The notes under the pieces were generated by a model, which searched no databases, was not told where the DNA came from, and saw only the letters and a list, made by a program, of their open reading frames with translations. Positions 17,285 through 26,543 of a DNA stretch of 64,000 nucleotides are shown here, in pieces; position 1 is the first letter of the stretch, and every line of letters starts with the position of its first letter. A program made the translations under genes and the position numbers. Origin of the DNA: Microbulbifer flavimaris (GTDB lineage: Bacteria > Pseudomonadota > Gammaproteobacteria > Pseudomonadales > Cellvibrionaceae); the NCBI RefSeq assembly GCF_001641755.2, contig NZ_LRFG02000008.1, positions 1 through 64,000 of the forward strand, read 5' to 3'.

Positions 17285-19003
17285 TTAGCGCTTGAGGATC
17301 TCGAGCAGGGCCTTGAGCGGGCGGGTATTGAGCACATCGTCCGCCTCCAGCCAGCCGCGCCTGGCCTGGTCGACCCCAAAGCGCAGGGTGTCGAAACCCC
17401 GGGCACTGTGAGCATCGGCGGCGATGGAGACTTTCACGCCTAGCTCCCGGGCCATGCGGCAGCCTTCGTCGGTGAGGTCCAGCCGGTCGGGCTGGGCGTT
17501 CAGCTCCACTGCGCAACTCCTTGCGGCGGCGGCCTCCAGAATTTTTTCCAGATCGATATCGTAGGCCTCACGCCGGTTGATCAGTCGCCCACTGGGGTGG
17601 GCGAGGATGTGGCAGTGGGGGCTGTCCATGGCGCGCAGAATGCGCTCGGTCTGCTTCTGTTTCGACAGGTCGAACTTGTGGTGCACCGCGCACAAAACCA
17701 GGTCCAGTTGTTCGAGCACGCTGTCGGCAAGATCGAGTTTGCCGTCCTGGAGAATATCCACCTCGATGGATTTCAGCAGCCGGATACCACTGAGTTCATC
17801 GTTCAGTTTGTCGATCGCCTGCAGCTGTTGTTTGAGTCGCTTTTCATCCAGGCCATGGGCGACTTTCAGGTGCTTGGAATGGTCAGTGATGGCCAGGTAC
17901 TCGAGGCCGAATTCGGCCGCTGCCGCGGCCATGGATTTGAGGCTGTTGCGGCCATCGGTGGCGTCTGTGTGGGTGTGCAGGTTGCCTCGCAGGTCTTCAA
18001 GCCGCACCAGGTCAGGCAGCTGGTTTTCTCGTGCGGCCTCCAGCTCGCCGCGGTTTTCCCGCAGTTCGGGGGGGATCAGCGGGAGATCAACGCTAGCGTA
18101 AACGGATTTTTCGGTTTCTCCCGCAATGCGCTTGTCGCCTTCAAAAACCCCGTACTCGTTGATCTTGTAGCCTTTTTTGATGCCGAGCTTGCGCACTGCA
18201 ATATTGTGGTCTTTTGAACCGGTGAAATAGTGTTGCGCAGAACCGAAGCTGACTTGCGGTACAACGCGCAAGTCCACCTGCATGCCGCAGCGCAGGTAAA
18301 CGGTAGAGCGGGTCTCACCCCGCGAGGCTACCTCTTCGATATCCTCATAGCTGGTGAAGTGCTCCATCACATTGTTCTTTGTTTTCGCCGTGATGAGGAT
18401 ATCCAGGTCGCCCACGGTCTCCTTGCGCCGCCGGAAACTACCGGCCACAACGATCTCCTTCAGCCCGTTGGCCTTTTCCAGGTATTTCACCAGGGGGGCG
18501 GCGATCTGCTCCGCTTCACTCAGCTTGATGCGTTCGTCTTTTCCGGAGAACTTCTTCAGCCGCCGACGAATTTTGTCCTCACTTTTCTCGCCGAATCCCT
18601 CGACTGCACGTACCTGACCGCTTTCGACAGCAGCACGCAGATCCTCCAGGGTTTCGATATTGATTGCCTCATGCAGGGCCCTGACCCGTTTGGCTCCCAG
18701 GCCCTGAATCTTCATAAGCTCGCTCAGCGCAGGGGGTGTACGCTCTTCCACCTCGTCGAGTAACGGCAGCTCTCCGTTTGAAACCAGCCCCTCGATTTTT
18801 TTTGCCAGGTCGTCACCGATATCTGGCAGTTCGGTAAGATCAACATCGTCGGCGAGCAGGTCCGCCATACTGCGGGGGTAACCCCGCACGGTGCGTGCGG
18901 CGTTGCGGTAGGCGCGCACCCGGAAGGGGTTGGCACCCTCTATTTCCAACAGGTCGGCGAGACGATCGAATCGATCGGCGATTTCGCTGTTATGCAGCGC
19001 CAT
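17285..19003 (-). CDS. polX: PolX-type DNA polymerase/PHP phosphoesterase
   Basis: A 572-residue family X DNA polymerase of bacterial type. Helix-hairpin-helix segments fill the first 150 residues (LPDIGDDLAKKI, IQGLGAKRVRAL), followed by the nucleotidyltransferase motif GSFRRRKETVGDLDILI, with GS at 188-189 and metal ligands Asp199 and Asp201. The C-terminal PHP domain begins near residue 342 with NLHTHTDATDG and continues through ITDHSKH and VELNAQPDRLDL. Such enzymes fill small gaps in base excision repair, and the PHP domain supplies 3' end processing. The length is standard. The dus gene lies 96 bases upstream on the same strand and may share a transcript. Confidence 0.93.
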   Translation of the reverse strand: MALHNSEIADRFDRLADLLEIEGANPFRVRAYRNAARTVRGYPRSMADLLADDVDLTELPDIGDDLAKKIEGLVSNGELPLLDEVEERTPPALSELMKIQGLGAKRVRALHEAINIETLEDLRAAVESGQVRAVEGFGEKSEDKIRRRLKKFSGKDERIKLSEAEQIAAPLVKYLEKANGLKEIVVAGSFRRRKETVGDLDILITAKTKNNVMEHFTSYEDIEEVASRGETRSTVYLRCGMQVDLRVVPQVSFGSAQHYFTGSKDHNIAVRKLGIKKGYKINEYGVFEGDKRIAGETEKSVYASVDLPLIPPELRENRGELEAARENQLPDLVRLEDLRGNLHTHTDATDGRNSLKSMAAAAAEFGLEYLAITDHSKHLKVAHGLDEKRLKQQLQAIDKLNDELSGIRLLKSIEVDILQDGKLDLADSVLEQLDLVLCAVHHKFDLSKQKQTERILRAMDSPHCHILAHPSGRLINRREAYDIDLEKILEAAAARSCAVELNAQPDRLDLTDEGCRMARELGVKVSIAADAHSARGFDTLRFGVDQARRGWLEADDVLNTRPLKALLEILKR

Positions 19004-19099
19004 GGCGAGGGCTCGCTTCTGTAGTGGCGGTAATCCGGTCCAGTATAGAAGGGAGCCTGCGTGCGAGTGGGGTGGAGAACTACGTCGTGGCTAAGGTAC

Positions 19100-20101
19100 T
19101 CAGGCTGCCACTGTGACTGTTTCTCCCGAGAGCTGTCGCGCGAACGCGGCCTCAATCGGCTCAGCCTCCCGGTGACGCTTGATTTCCTCGAAGAATAACT
19201 GCGCTTCCGGGTAACCGAGCTTCAGGTAGGCCAGCCATTGTTTGATACGGTTGCCCAGGTATTTTGCCGGATACTCTTCACGCGTCGTGCAATAGTAATC
19301 CCACAGCACCGCGACCACGCGCTGCCAGGGCATGGGGGTGTAGGGTTCGCCGGCACAGAAGGCTTTGACTTGCAGTGGCAGGTCGGGTCGGGCCAGCAGG
19401 CTGCGGCCGAACATGAAGGCGTCGCAACCGGTGACTTCACGGCAGCGCTCGAACTCCGCCACCGTCCAGATATCCCCGTTGGCAATGACCGGGATCGACA
19501 GCTGCTGGCGAATCTCGCCGATATATTCCCAGTAGGCAGGCGGACGGTAGCCGTCGACCTTGGAGCGGGCATGGACCGCCAGCTCGCTGGCGCCACCATT
19601 CTCCGCGGCGCGGGCATTGTCCATGTAGCTGGAGCGGTCCTGGTAGCCGAGGCGGATCTTGGCGGTGACCGGGATGCTGGCCGGCACGGCACCGCGCACG
19701 GCACCCACAATGGCTTCCACCCGGTGGGGGCTCTGCAGCAGGCAGGCGCCGCCATCGCTGTTGTTGACCGACTTGGCCGGGCAACCAAAGTTGAGGTCGA
19801 TGGCCTTTGCCCCGGCCGCCACCGCGCGTGCAGCATTTTCAGCCATGGCTTCCGGATTGCCGCCGAGGAGCTGCAGGCGCACCGGGGTCCCGGTCGGGGT
19901 CAGGGCGCCGCGGTCGAGCTCGGGGCACAGTCGCTTGAACACCCGTCGCGGCAGGCGTGTGTGGGTCACCCGCACAAACTCCGTCACGCAGATATCGATA
20001 CCTCCTATCCCGGAGAGCAGGGCGCGCACGTGGTGATCGATGACCCCTTCCATGGGTGCCTGATAGAGGCGCGGTTGCAGCTTTTGTGTCTTATGGGTCA
20101 T
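19100..20101 (-). CDS. dusC: tRNA-dihydrouridine synthase, DusC-like
   Basis: A 333-residue FMN enzyme that reduces uridine to dihydrouridine in the tRNA D-loop with NADPH. It has APMEGV at residues 15-20 for FMN binding, the catalytic Cys107 in NFGCPAK, and VHARSK as the phosphate-binding segment. The family's C-terminal tRNA-recognition helical domain is present (YLGNRIKQWLAYL). Overall it is closest to DusC (position 16) rather than DusA or DusB, judged from length and MEGV wording, so the subclass is less certain than the family. Probably upstream of polX in one transcript. Confidence 0.9.
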   Translation of the reverse strand: MTHKTQKLQPRLYQAPMEGVIDHHVRALLSGIGGIDICVTEFVRVTHTRLPRRVFKRLCPELDRGALTPTGTPVRLQLLGGNPEAMAENAARAVAAGAKAIDLNFGCPAKSVNNSDGGACLLQSPHRVEAIVGAVRGAVPASIPVTAKIRLGYQDRSSYMDNARAAENGGASELAVHARSKVDGYRPPAYWEYIGEIRQQLSIPVIANGDIWTVAEFERCREVTGCDAFMFGRSLLARPDLPLQVKAFCAGEPYTPMPWQRVVAVLWDYYCTTREEYPAKYLGNRIKQWLAYLKLGYPEAQLFFEEIKRHREAEPIEAAFARQLSGETVTVAA

Positions 20102-20329
20102 AAAAGGCCGGGATGAAGATTGCGGTATCGGGGCTATGAGGCGTCTATTTTAACACTGCCCGAGTGCCCGCCGTAATATCCTTAACCATCGGGTTCAATG
20201 GTGGTATCGACAGTAATTATTGCAGTGGAAACGGTCTTTTATCGTTGCGCGTGTAACTAATAACTGTTTGATTTTAAAAGGTTGTTGTAACGATAATAGC
20301 GGCCGCTTTCGCGGATACAGGGGAAAATA

Positions 20330-20566
20330 GTGCAAGAGACGCTACTACAACAGGGACTGGATATCACATTGTTCGGAATGGGGATTGTTTTCTCCTTCCT
20401 GCTCCTGCTGGTGATCGGCACCGGCATCATGTCCCGCATCATTGTCCGCAACTTCCCCGAGGCAGAGCCTGTCCCCTCCACGCGCCCGAGTGGCCTGGGC
20501 GACGAAGCGCGGCTGCGTGCTATTGCCAAAGCAGCGATCGAGCAGCACCGCAAACGGCAAAAATAA
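20330..20566 (+). CDS. oadG: Oxaloacetate decarboxylase gamma subunit
   Basis: A 78-residue protein with one N-terminal membrane helix (about residues 13-35, FGMGIVFSFLLLLVIGTGIM) and a charged cytosolic tail. This is the standard shape of OadG, which joins the alpha and beta subunits of the Na+-pumping decarboxylase. The start is GTG with AGGGG upstream. It opens the operon oadG-oadA-oadB. The oadA start is 65 bases after its stop. Confidence 0.9.
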   Translation: MQETLLQQGLDITLFGMGIVFSFLLLLVIGTGIMSRIIVRNFPEAEPVPSTRPSGLGDEARLRAIAKAAIEQHRKRQK

Positions 20567-20631
20567 AATAATGCCGGCAGGCAATCGCAAGCAAAGCAGC
20601 CCTTCACAACAATTATCGAGAGAGAAGACTC

Positions 20632-22413
20632 ATGACTGAGGTAAAAAAGCCCTTGGGGATTACCGATGTGGTCCTGCGCGACGCGCATCAGTCACTTCTG
20701 GCAACCCGCATGCGACTGGACGATATGCTGCCGATCGCTGAAAAGCTCGACAAGGTGGGTTTCTGGTCCCTCGAATCCTGGGGTGGGGCTACCTTTGACG
20801 CCTGTATCCGTTATCTGGGCGAAGATCCCTGGGAGCGCATCCGCGAGTTGAAAAAGGCGATGCCGAATACGCCTCAACAGATGTTGTTCCGCGGGCAGAA
20901 TATTCTCGGTTACCGGCACTATGCCGACGACGTGGTGGAAAAGTTTGTCGAGCGCGCCGCCGAAAACGGCGTGGATGTTTTCCGCGTATTTGACGCCATG
21001 AATGATATGCGCAACCTGCAAACTGCGTTGCGCGCTGTCAAGAAGCAGGGCAAGCATGCCCAGGGCACGATCTCCTATACCGTGAGCCCGGTACATACCA
21101 TGGATCTCTGGGTGGACCTCGGGCGCCAGCTGGAAGATATGGGCGCCGATTCCATCGCCATCAAGGACATGGCGGGCCTGCTGCGGCCTTACGAGGGCTA
21201 CGAGCTGGTCAAGCGCCTGAAGGAAGCGGTGGATATTCCCATCCATATGCAGTGCCACGCCACCACCGGTCTCTCCACCGCTACGGCACTGAAGTGCATT
21301 GAGGCCGGTATCGACAATGTGGACACGGCCATTTCCTCCATGTCCATGACCTACGGCCACAGCCCGACCGAAACCCTGGTGGCCATCCTCGAGGGAACCG
21401 ATCGCGATACCGGGCTCGATATTGAGTTGCTGGAGGAAATCGCGGCCTACTTCCGCGAGGTGCGCAAGAAGTACGCCAAATTCGAAGGTTCCCTGCGGGG
21501 CGTGGACTCCCGGATCCTGGTGGCACAGGTGCCCGGTGGCATGCTGACCAACATGGAAAACCAGCTGCGGGAGCAGGGGGCAGCCGATCGGCTGGACGAG
21601 GTGCTGGAAGAGATTCCACGTGTGCGTGAAGATCTCGGCTTTATCCCGCTGGTGACGCCGACCTCCCAGATTGTCGGTACCCAGGCCGTATTGAACGTGC
21701 TGACCGGCGAGCGCTACAAGTCAATTTCCAAAGAGACCGCCGCTGTCCTCAAGGGTGAGTACGGCTCCACGCCGGCGGAAGTGAATAAAGAGCTGCAGGA
21801 GCGGGTTCTGGAGGGTGCCGAGCCGGTGACCTGCCGCCCGGCGGATCTGCTATCCCCGGAACTGGACGATCTGAGCGCAGAACTGCAGGAAAAGGTCAGC
21901 GCTGACAAAATCGACCTGGAAGAGGGCGATCGCAAGATCGATGACGTCCTTACCTATGCACTCTTCCCGCAGATTGGCCTCAAATTCCTGAAAAACCGCA
22001 ATAACCCGGGCGCTTTTGAGCCAGTTCCCACCGGTGCGGCCGAACACGCTGTGACCAACGAGAGCGGCGAGGGGGTTTACACGGTCACAGTCGAGGGCAA
22101 GAGCTACAGCGTGACCGTGGCTGACGGCGGCGATGTCACCAGCATGGCGCCCGCATCTGCCGCGCCGTCCACGGGCAGCGCACCGGCACCGACCAGCGGC
22201 GGCGAGCCGGTTTCCGCGCCCCTGGCCGGCAACATCTTCAAGGTGCTGGTGAAGCCCGGTGATGAGATCACCGAGGGCCAGACCATCGTCGTGCTCGAGG
22301 CGATGAAGATGGAAACCGCGGTGAGCGCCCCACGCTCCGGAACGGTCAGCACCGTGGCGGTGAAAGAGGGTGATTCTGTGGCAGTGGGTGATGCCCTGCT
22401 GACGATCGCCTGA
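20632..22413 (+). CDS. oadA: Oxaloacetate decarboxylase alpha subunit
   Basis: A 593-residue biotin enzyme that transfers the carboxyl group of oxaloacetate to biotin. The N-terminal carboxyltransferase TIM barrel starts with [17 protein letters not shown] (metal-binding Asp) and includes [18 protein letters not shown] conserved C-terminal carboxylase region follows, then an Ala/Pro-rich hinge (near residues 505-525) and a biotinyl domain with Lys559 in EAMKMETA. The complex decarboxylates oxaloacetate to pyruvate and drives Na+ out through OadB. The length matches the family. Confidence 0.95.
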   Translation: MTEVKKPLGITDVVLRDAHQSLLATRMRLDDMLPIAEKLDKVGFWSLESWGGATFDACIRYLGEDPWERIRELKKAMPNTPQQMLFRGQNILGYRHYADDVVEKFVERAAENGVDVFRVFDAMNDMRNLQTALRAVKKQGKHAQGTISYTVSPVHTMDLWVDLGRQLEDMGADSIAIKDMAGLLRPYEGYELVKRLKEAVDIPIHMQCHATTGLSTATALKCIEAGIDNVDTAISSMSMTYGHSPTETLVAILEGTDRDTGLDIELLEEIAAYFREVRKKYAKFEGSLRGVDSRILVAQVPGGMLTNMENQLREQGAADRLDEVLEEIPRVREDLGFIPLVTPTSQIVGTQAVLNVLTGERYKSISKETAAVLKGEYGSTPAEVNKELQERVLEGAEPVTCRPADLLSPELDDLSAELQEKVSADKIDLEEGDRKIDDVLTYALFPQIGLKFLKNRNNPGAFEPVPTGAAEHAVTNESGEGVYTVTVEGKSYSVTVADGGDVTSMAPASAAPSTGSAPAPTSGGEPVSAPLAGNIFKVLVKPGDEITEGQTIVVLEAMKMETAVSAPRSGTVSTVAVKEGDSVAVGDALLTIA

Positions 22414-22434
22414 AGGCCTTGAAAGGAGTCGCTC

Positions 22435-23748
22435 GTGGATAATCTTCTGAACCTCTGGCAATCCTCTGGCGCCTACCAGATGGCGTCCGGGCAATTTGCC
22501 ATGATCCTGGTGTGCCTGGGGCTGCTGTTCCTGGCCATCCGCAAGAACTTTGAGCCGCTGCTGCTGGTGCCCATCGGCTTTGGCGGCATTCTCGCCAATA
22601 TCCCTGGCGCACACCTGGCCCTGTCTGCGGCTGAGACCGCGGTGGCGGTGGGTGACAGCGGCGTGCTGCTGCAGCTGGCCCAGTTGCTTGGCCTGGAGAA
22701 CCTGGCTTCCACCACCGCTATGAAAGAGGCGCTCGGTAACGCACCCGCTTCCGTTCAGGCGCAGGCAATGGCGGTTGCCCAGGATGCGGGATACAACAAC
22801 GGCATGCTGTACAACTTCTACACCGTGGCTATTGCGTCCGGTGTCGCGCCGCTGGTGATTTTTATGGGCGTTGGCGCCATGACCGACTTCGGTCCCCTGT
22901 TGGCGAACCCCCGCACCCTGTTCCTTGGCGCTGCGGCCCAGTTTGGTATTTTCGCGACAGTGTTGGGTGCGGTGGGACTCTCCGCCGCGGGAATCATGGA
23001 CTTCTCCATCGCCGACGCCGCCGCCATCGGTATCATCGGTGGTGCCGACGGCCCCACGGCGATTTATGTGTCTAGCCTGTTGGCGCCGGACCTGCTGGGT
23101 GCCATTGCCGTGGCCGCCTACTCCTATATGGCACTGGTGCCCCTGATCCAGCCGCCCATCATGCGCGCCCTTACCACCCCTGAAGAGCGTCGCATCGAGA
23201 TGGTACAGCTGCGCCATGTGACCAAGCGGGAGAAAATCACCTTTCCGCTGCTGCTGTTGATCCTGGTGGCGCTTTTCCTGCCGGACGCGGCTCCGCTGCT
23301 GGGAATGTTCTGTTTCGGCAACCTGATGCGTGAGTGTGGAGTGGTTTCGCGCCTGTCCGATACCGCCCAGAACGCGCTGATCAATATCACCACCATCTTC
23401 CTAGGGCTGTCGGTTGGTTCGAAACTGGCGGCGGACAAGTTCCTGGATCCGAAAACGCTGGGCATCCTGGCGCTGGGCATCGTGGCATTTTCCATTGGCA
23501 CCGCCGCTGGCGTGCTGATGGCCAAGCTGTTGAACCTGTTGAGCAAACACAAGGTGAATCCCCTGATCGGTTCCGCCGGTGTTTCTGCGGTACCCATGGC
23601 GGCACGGGTCTCCAATAAGTTGGGGCTGGAAGCCAACCCGCATAACTTCCTGTTGATGCACGCCATGGGCCCGAATGTGGCCGGTGTGATCGGCTCCGCG
23701 GTGGCCGCCGGTGTAATGATCACTATGGTCCGGGCCATGACCGGCTGA
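22435..23748 (+). CDS. oadB: Oxaloacetate decarboxylase beta subunit, Na+ pump
   Basis: A 437-residue integral membrane protein with a GTG start behind AAAGGAG. It has about nine to eleven hydrophobic segments. The family motif around the carboxybiotin and Na+ site is present ([20 protein letters not shown]), with the essential Asp of GGADGPT, and a second conserved stretch [18 protein letters not shown]. It couples decarboxylation of carboxybiotin to Na+ export. A strong terminator follows 28 bases after the stop and ends the operon. An intact set fits a marine organism that uses sodium gradients. Confidence 0.95.
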   Translation: MDNLLNLWQSSGAYQMASGQFAMILVCLGLLFLAIRKNFEPLLLVPIGFGGILANIPGAHLALSAAETAVAVGDSGVLLQLAQLLGLENLASTTAMKEALGNAPASVQAQAMAVAQDAGYNNGMLYNFYTVAIASGVAPLVIFMGVGAMTDFGPLLANPRTLFLGAAAQFGIFATVLGAVGLSAAGIMDFSIADAAAIGIIGGADGPTAIYVSSLLAPDLLGAIAVAAYSYMALVPLIQPPIMRALTTPEERRIEMVQLRHVTKREKITFPLLLLILVALFLPDAAPLLGMFCFGNLMRECGVVSRLSDTAQNALINITTIFLGLSVGSKLAADKFLDPKTLGILALGIVAFSIGTAAGVLMAKLLNLLSKHKVNPLIGSAGVSAVPMAARVSNKLGLEANPHNFLLMHAMGPNVAGVIGSAVAAGVMITMVRAMTG

Positions 23749-23775
23749 GAAAAGCGGTCTCGTACCAGCAGCAAG

Positions 23776-23799
23776 AGCGGGCTTCGGCCCGCTTTTTTT
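23776..23799 (+). terminator. Terminator of the oad operon
   Basis: AGCGGGC-TTCG-GCCCGCT (23776-23793) followed by T7: a stable tetraloop hairpin with a T tract. Confidence 0.93.
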
Positions 23800-23933
23800 A
23801 TTACCTGAGTCCGCTGGTATCAGCACGGCGGTGACTTGCTGGTCGAGAGGGTGTCAGGGGACGGTCACAGCCGTGGTATCATGGCTGGGTTTTTTGTTCA
23901 CAGGGGCGCCAGCGGTCGCCCGGAGGAGAGGTA

Positions 23934-24716
23934 ATGTCCTGGTTGGGAGCGGGTATTGGCGCCGGCATCGGAATGGTCTTTGGCGGGCCCATCGGCGCGG
24001 CGCTTGGCGCCTGGATAGGCAGCTCGTTTGGTTCCGGGCTACGCAATGTGGGTAATGCCGCAAAGCTCAATCGCGATGGCGCCCAGGCAGTTTTTATCGT
24101 CACCCTGTTTTCGATGCTTGCCAAGATGGCCAAGGCCGACGGGCAGGTATCCAAGGCGGAGGTCGACCTGATTGACGACTTTATCAGGAACAATCTGCGT
24201 CTCGGTGCCGAAGAGCGGGCGGAAGCCATCCGTATCTTCCAGAACGCCAAGAGTGATTCCTACAGTATTTACGATTACGCGCAGCAGTATCGCCAGCTGG
24301 TGCGCAACCAGGCGATGCGCGAAGTGGTATACCGCCTGTTGTTTGCGGTGGCTCACGCCGATGGGCAGCTGCACCGTGCGGAGGAGGAAATCCTTCGCAA
24401 GATCCCCTCATACCTCGGTTTGCACGAATCCATCTTTGCGGCCATGGCTGCCGAATTCGGCCAGCGTAATTCCGGTTCTGCAATCAGCCTGGAGCAACAC
24501 TATGCGGTGCTGGGCTGTTCTCCCGATGTGACCGACAGGGAGCTGAAGCTGGCTTACCGCCGCAAGGCGGCGGAATTCCACCCGGACAAGATTGCCTCAA
24601 AGGGATTGCCCGAGGAGTTTCTGCGTCATGCGGAAGACCAGATGAAAAGTGTTACGGTGGCCTACGAGACCATTGTCGCGGCGCGTAAGCGTTCCGCCAC
24701 CTCTGAGACAGCCTGA
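23934..24716 (+). CDS. djlA: DjlA-type co-chaperone (TerB and J domains)
   Basis: A 260-residue membrane-anchored DnaJ-like protein. The Gly-rich hydrophobic segment at residues 4-35 resembles the dimerising transmembrane helix of DjlA. A TerB-like helical domain covers about residues 50-165 (MLAKMAKADGQVSKAE and its internal repeat LLFAVAHADGQLHRAE). The C-terminal J domain carries HPD at residues 216-218. It should stimulate DnaK at the inner membrane; in E. coli DjlA feeds the Rcs envelope response. A GGAGAGG ribosome site precedes the ATG. Confidence 0.93.
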   Translation: MSWLGAGIGAGIGMVFGGPIGAALGAWIGSSFGSGLRNVGNAAKLNRDGAQAVFIVTLFSMLAKMAKADGQVSKAEVDLIDDFIRNNLRLGAEERAEAIRIFQNAKSDSYSIYDYAQQYRQLVRNQAMREVVYRLLFAVAHADGQLHRAEEEILRKIPSYLGLHESIFAAMAAEFGQRNSGSAISLEQHYAVLGCSPDVTDRELKLAYRRKAAEFHPDKIASKGLPEEFLRHAEDQMKSVTVAYETIVAARKRSATSETA

Positions 24717-24786
24717 TTGTTCTCTTTTTAATTCCCGTGTGTACTGGAATCTATCTCTGGTGCAACCAGCAGTAAGGGAGGGTCCT

Positions 24787-25095
24787 ATGAGCCTTGCGAA
24801 ACAGATTGAGGAAAAACTCGCGGCGGAGTTCGCCCCCGAGCATATAGAAGTGCAGTGTGAAAGCCACCTGCACAATGTGCCGGCGGGTTCCGAAATGCAT
24901 TTTCGCGTGGTACTGGTTTCTGAGGAATTCAATCAGTTGCGCAAGGTGCAGCGTCACCAGAGAGTGTACGGTGTGCTGGCGGAGGAGATGGCAGGGCCGA
25001 TCCACGCACTGGCATTGCACACTTTCAGCCCTGAGGAGTGGCAGGGCCAGGCACCCGATAGTCCGCAGTGTCTGGGCGGCAGCAAGAAGTCCTGA
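24787..25095 (+). CDS. bolA: BolA family protein
   Basis: A 102-residue BolA/IbaG-type protein. The ATG at 24787 follows AAGGGAGGG. It has the class II KH-like fold pattern: an N-terminal helix, the strand ESHLHNVPAGSEMHFRVVLVS, and the HRxVY-type motif RHQRVYGVLAEEM before the last helix. The Gly between Glu-Ser and His found in many homologues (ESxxH) is varied. BolA proteins pair with monothiol glutaredoxins over a [2Fe-2S] cluster or act as regulators of shape and biofilm growth. Confidence 0.9.
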   Translation: MSLAKQIEEKLAAEFAPEHIEVQCESHLHNVPAGSEMHFRVVLVSEEFNQLRKVQRHQRVYGVLAEEMAGPIHALALHTFSPEEWQGQAPDSPQCLGGSKKS

Positions 25096-25601
25096 GCCCC
25101 TTTTACACGCCTTTATTAGTTTTAACTTGTTCGCAGGGGTCGCCAGCACTCCTGCGGCAGGTGTCTCCGTAGCGTCCTGTTGCCAGAACTGCGCCTCCAG
25201 TCCTTTCCAAAGGCATTCAATCACTCTTCACATTCACTCCGGAATGCTTCTTTTGCCGGTGGAGTCGGAAAGGCTCATGCCGATATCGATTGCCGTCCTT
25301 TCGTCGTGTAATTAACCAGCACGCAGCGGTTCATTGGGGGCTCGCTGTCGGTTACCCCTTTATTTTGGGTGAAAGAGGCGACTTTTTTTCCTGTCTGTAA
25401 CCTGAACTCACCGAAGAAAAAGGCGACATAAAAATAAAAAGCGCGCCAAAAAAAGCGAGCATACGCCACAGCGGCGCAAAAGTTCCACAACGGGGCAGTG
25501 AAATTGGGTGTTTTTTCTACAGCTGTTTTTTTTGGTGTCTATGCTGAAGGTGATTGGGTTAATTGCTGTTCAATTTGCCGAATATCAATGGAGTATCACC
25601 T
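25096..25601. other. Intergenic stretch with no visible gene
   Basis: About 505 bases between bolA and ompW. The only notable trait is the change after about 25370 to purine- and A/T-rich sequence with several homopolymer runs (T7, A5, A7, T8). No terminator, RNA gene or convincing protein is visible. It probably holds the ompW promoter and a long leader; I could not pick a trustworthy -35/-10 pair or an FNR site. Confidence 0.5.
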
Positions 25602-26429
25602 ATGAAAATGACGCGCATTCTGACACCTCTGGCCCTTGCTGTATCCGCCATGGTTGGAGCGCAGCAGGCACTCGCAGGACCTTCGGGTTATGCACCGCCC
25701 ATGCCCTCGGGTCCGGCCCCCATCTATGAAGCTGGCACTGTAGTGTTCCGCCTCGGTGGTGCCTACGTCGACCCGGACGATACCTCGGTCAATCTTCGCA
25801 ACCCGGATATTTTCCCCGAGTACGAAGGGCTGCGGTACGACCTGGACTCTGAGTGGTCCTGGCAGTTCAGCGCCATGGTCATGCCGATCGATCACTTTGG
25901 TATCGAGTATCAGTATGACGGTGAGTCAGGCCATAGCCACGATGTCCGCTTTATCAATACGGATGGCGATGAGTTCCTGCGTCGCAAGCTGGACAACAAG
26001 GACCTCGACAGAACCACCCAGTTGCTCACTCTGAACTGGTTCCCGGTCTGTAAGGAATCCTGGATCCAGCCTTATGTTGGCTTCGGTGCTGTCTACACGG
26101 ACTTTGACAGCGTAAATACCAGCGAAGTCATCAATGAGTACCTGGCGGACAATGCCGATGCCATCGGTCCCGCCCGCTTCAGCATCAATGATAGCTGGGG
26201 CTGGACTGGCCAGGTGGGTGTGGACATTATCCTCGGACGGGAGAGCAACTGGCTGGTGAACGCCGCCGTGCGCTACGACGATACCGAGCTCGATGCCCAG
26301 CTCAATTACGCGGTCGAAGGCTTGACCCAGGACGATCCGCAGGAAACCCGTACGTTCTACAACTCGGTCAGATCCGAGTTTGATCCGGAGCCGTGGGTGT
26401 GGACTGTTGGTGTGGGCTACAAGTTCTGA
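25602..26429 (+). CDS. ompW: OmpW family outer membrane protein
   Basis: A 275-residue protein. The ATG at 25602 is preferred: GGAG at 25590-25593 gives 8-base spacing, and the residues that follow form a clean signal peptide ending AQQALA. The mature part alternates strands and loops as an 8-strand barrel, with OmpW landmarks (AGTVVFRLGGAYVDPDD near the start, WIQPYVGFGAVYTDF in the middle, WGWTGQVGVDIIL later) and the terminal Phe (VGVGYKF). OmpW proteins pass small hydrophobic molecules. A terminator follows 24 bases after the stop. Confidence 0.9.
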   Translation: MKMTRILTPLALAVSAMVGAQQALAGPSGYAPPMPSGPAPIYEAGTVVFRLGGAYVDPDDTSVNLRNPDIFPEYEGLRYDLDSEWSWQFSAMVMPIDHFGIEYQYDGESGHSHDVRFINTDGDEFLRRKLDNKDLDRTTQLLTLNWFPVCKESWIQPYVGFGAVYTDFDSVNTSEVINEYLADNADAIGPARFSINDSWGWTGQVGVDIILGRESNWLVNAAVRYDDTELDAQLNYAVEGLTQDDPQETRTFYNSVRSEFDPEPWVWTVGVGYKF

Positions 26430-26453
26430 TAGCTCATACTTCCAAGGACGGAG

Positions 26454-26479
26454 AAAAGGCGCTTCGGCGCCTTTTTTCT
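26454..26479 (+). terminator. Terminator of ompW
   Basis: AAAAGGCGC-TTCG-GCGCCTTTT with two further T residues and CTT. A stable hairpin and T tract right behind ompW. Confidence 0.9.
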
Positions 26480-26543
26480 TGTCTACTGAATCTCAAGACT
26501 TATGGGGCTTGAAGTGGATGTTACTTTCCCCAGCCGCTCGCTC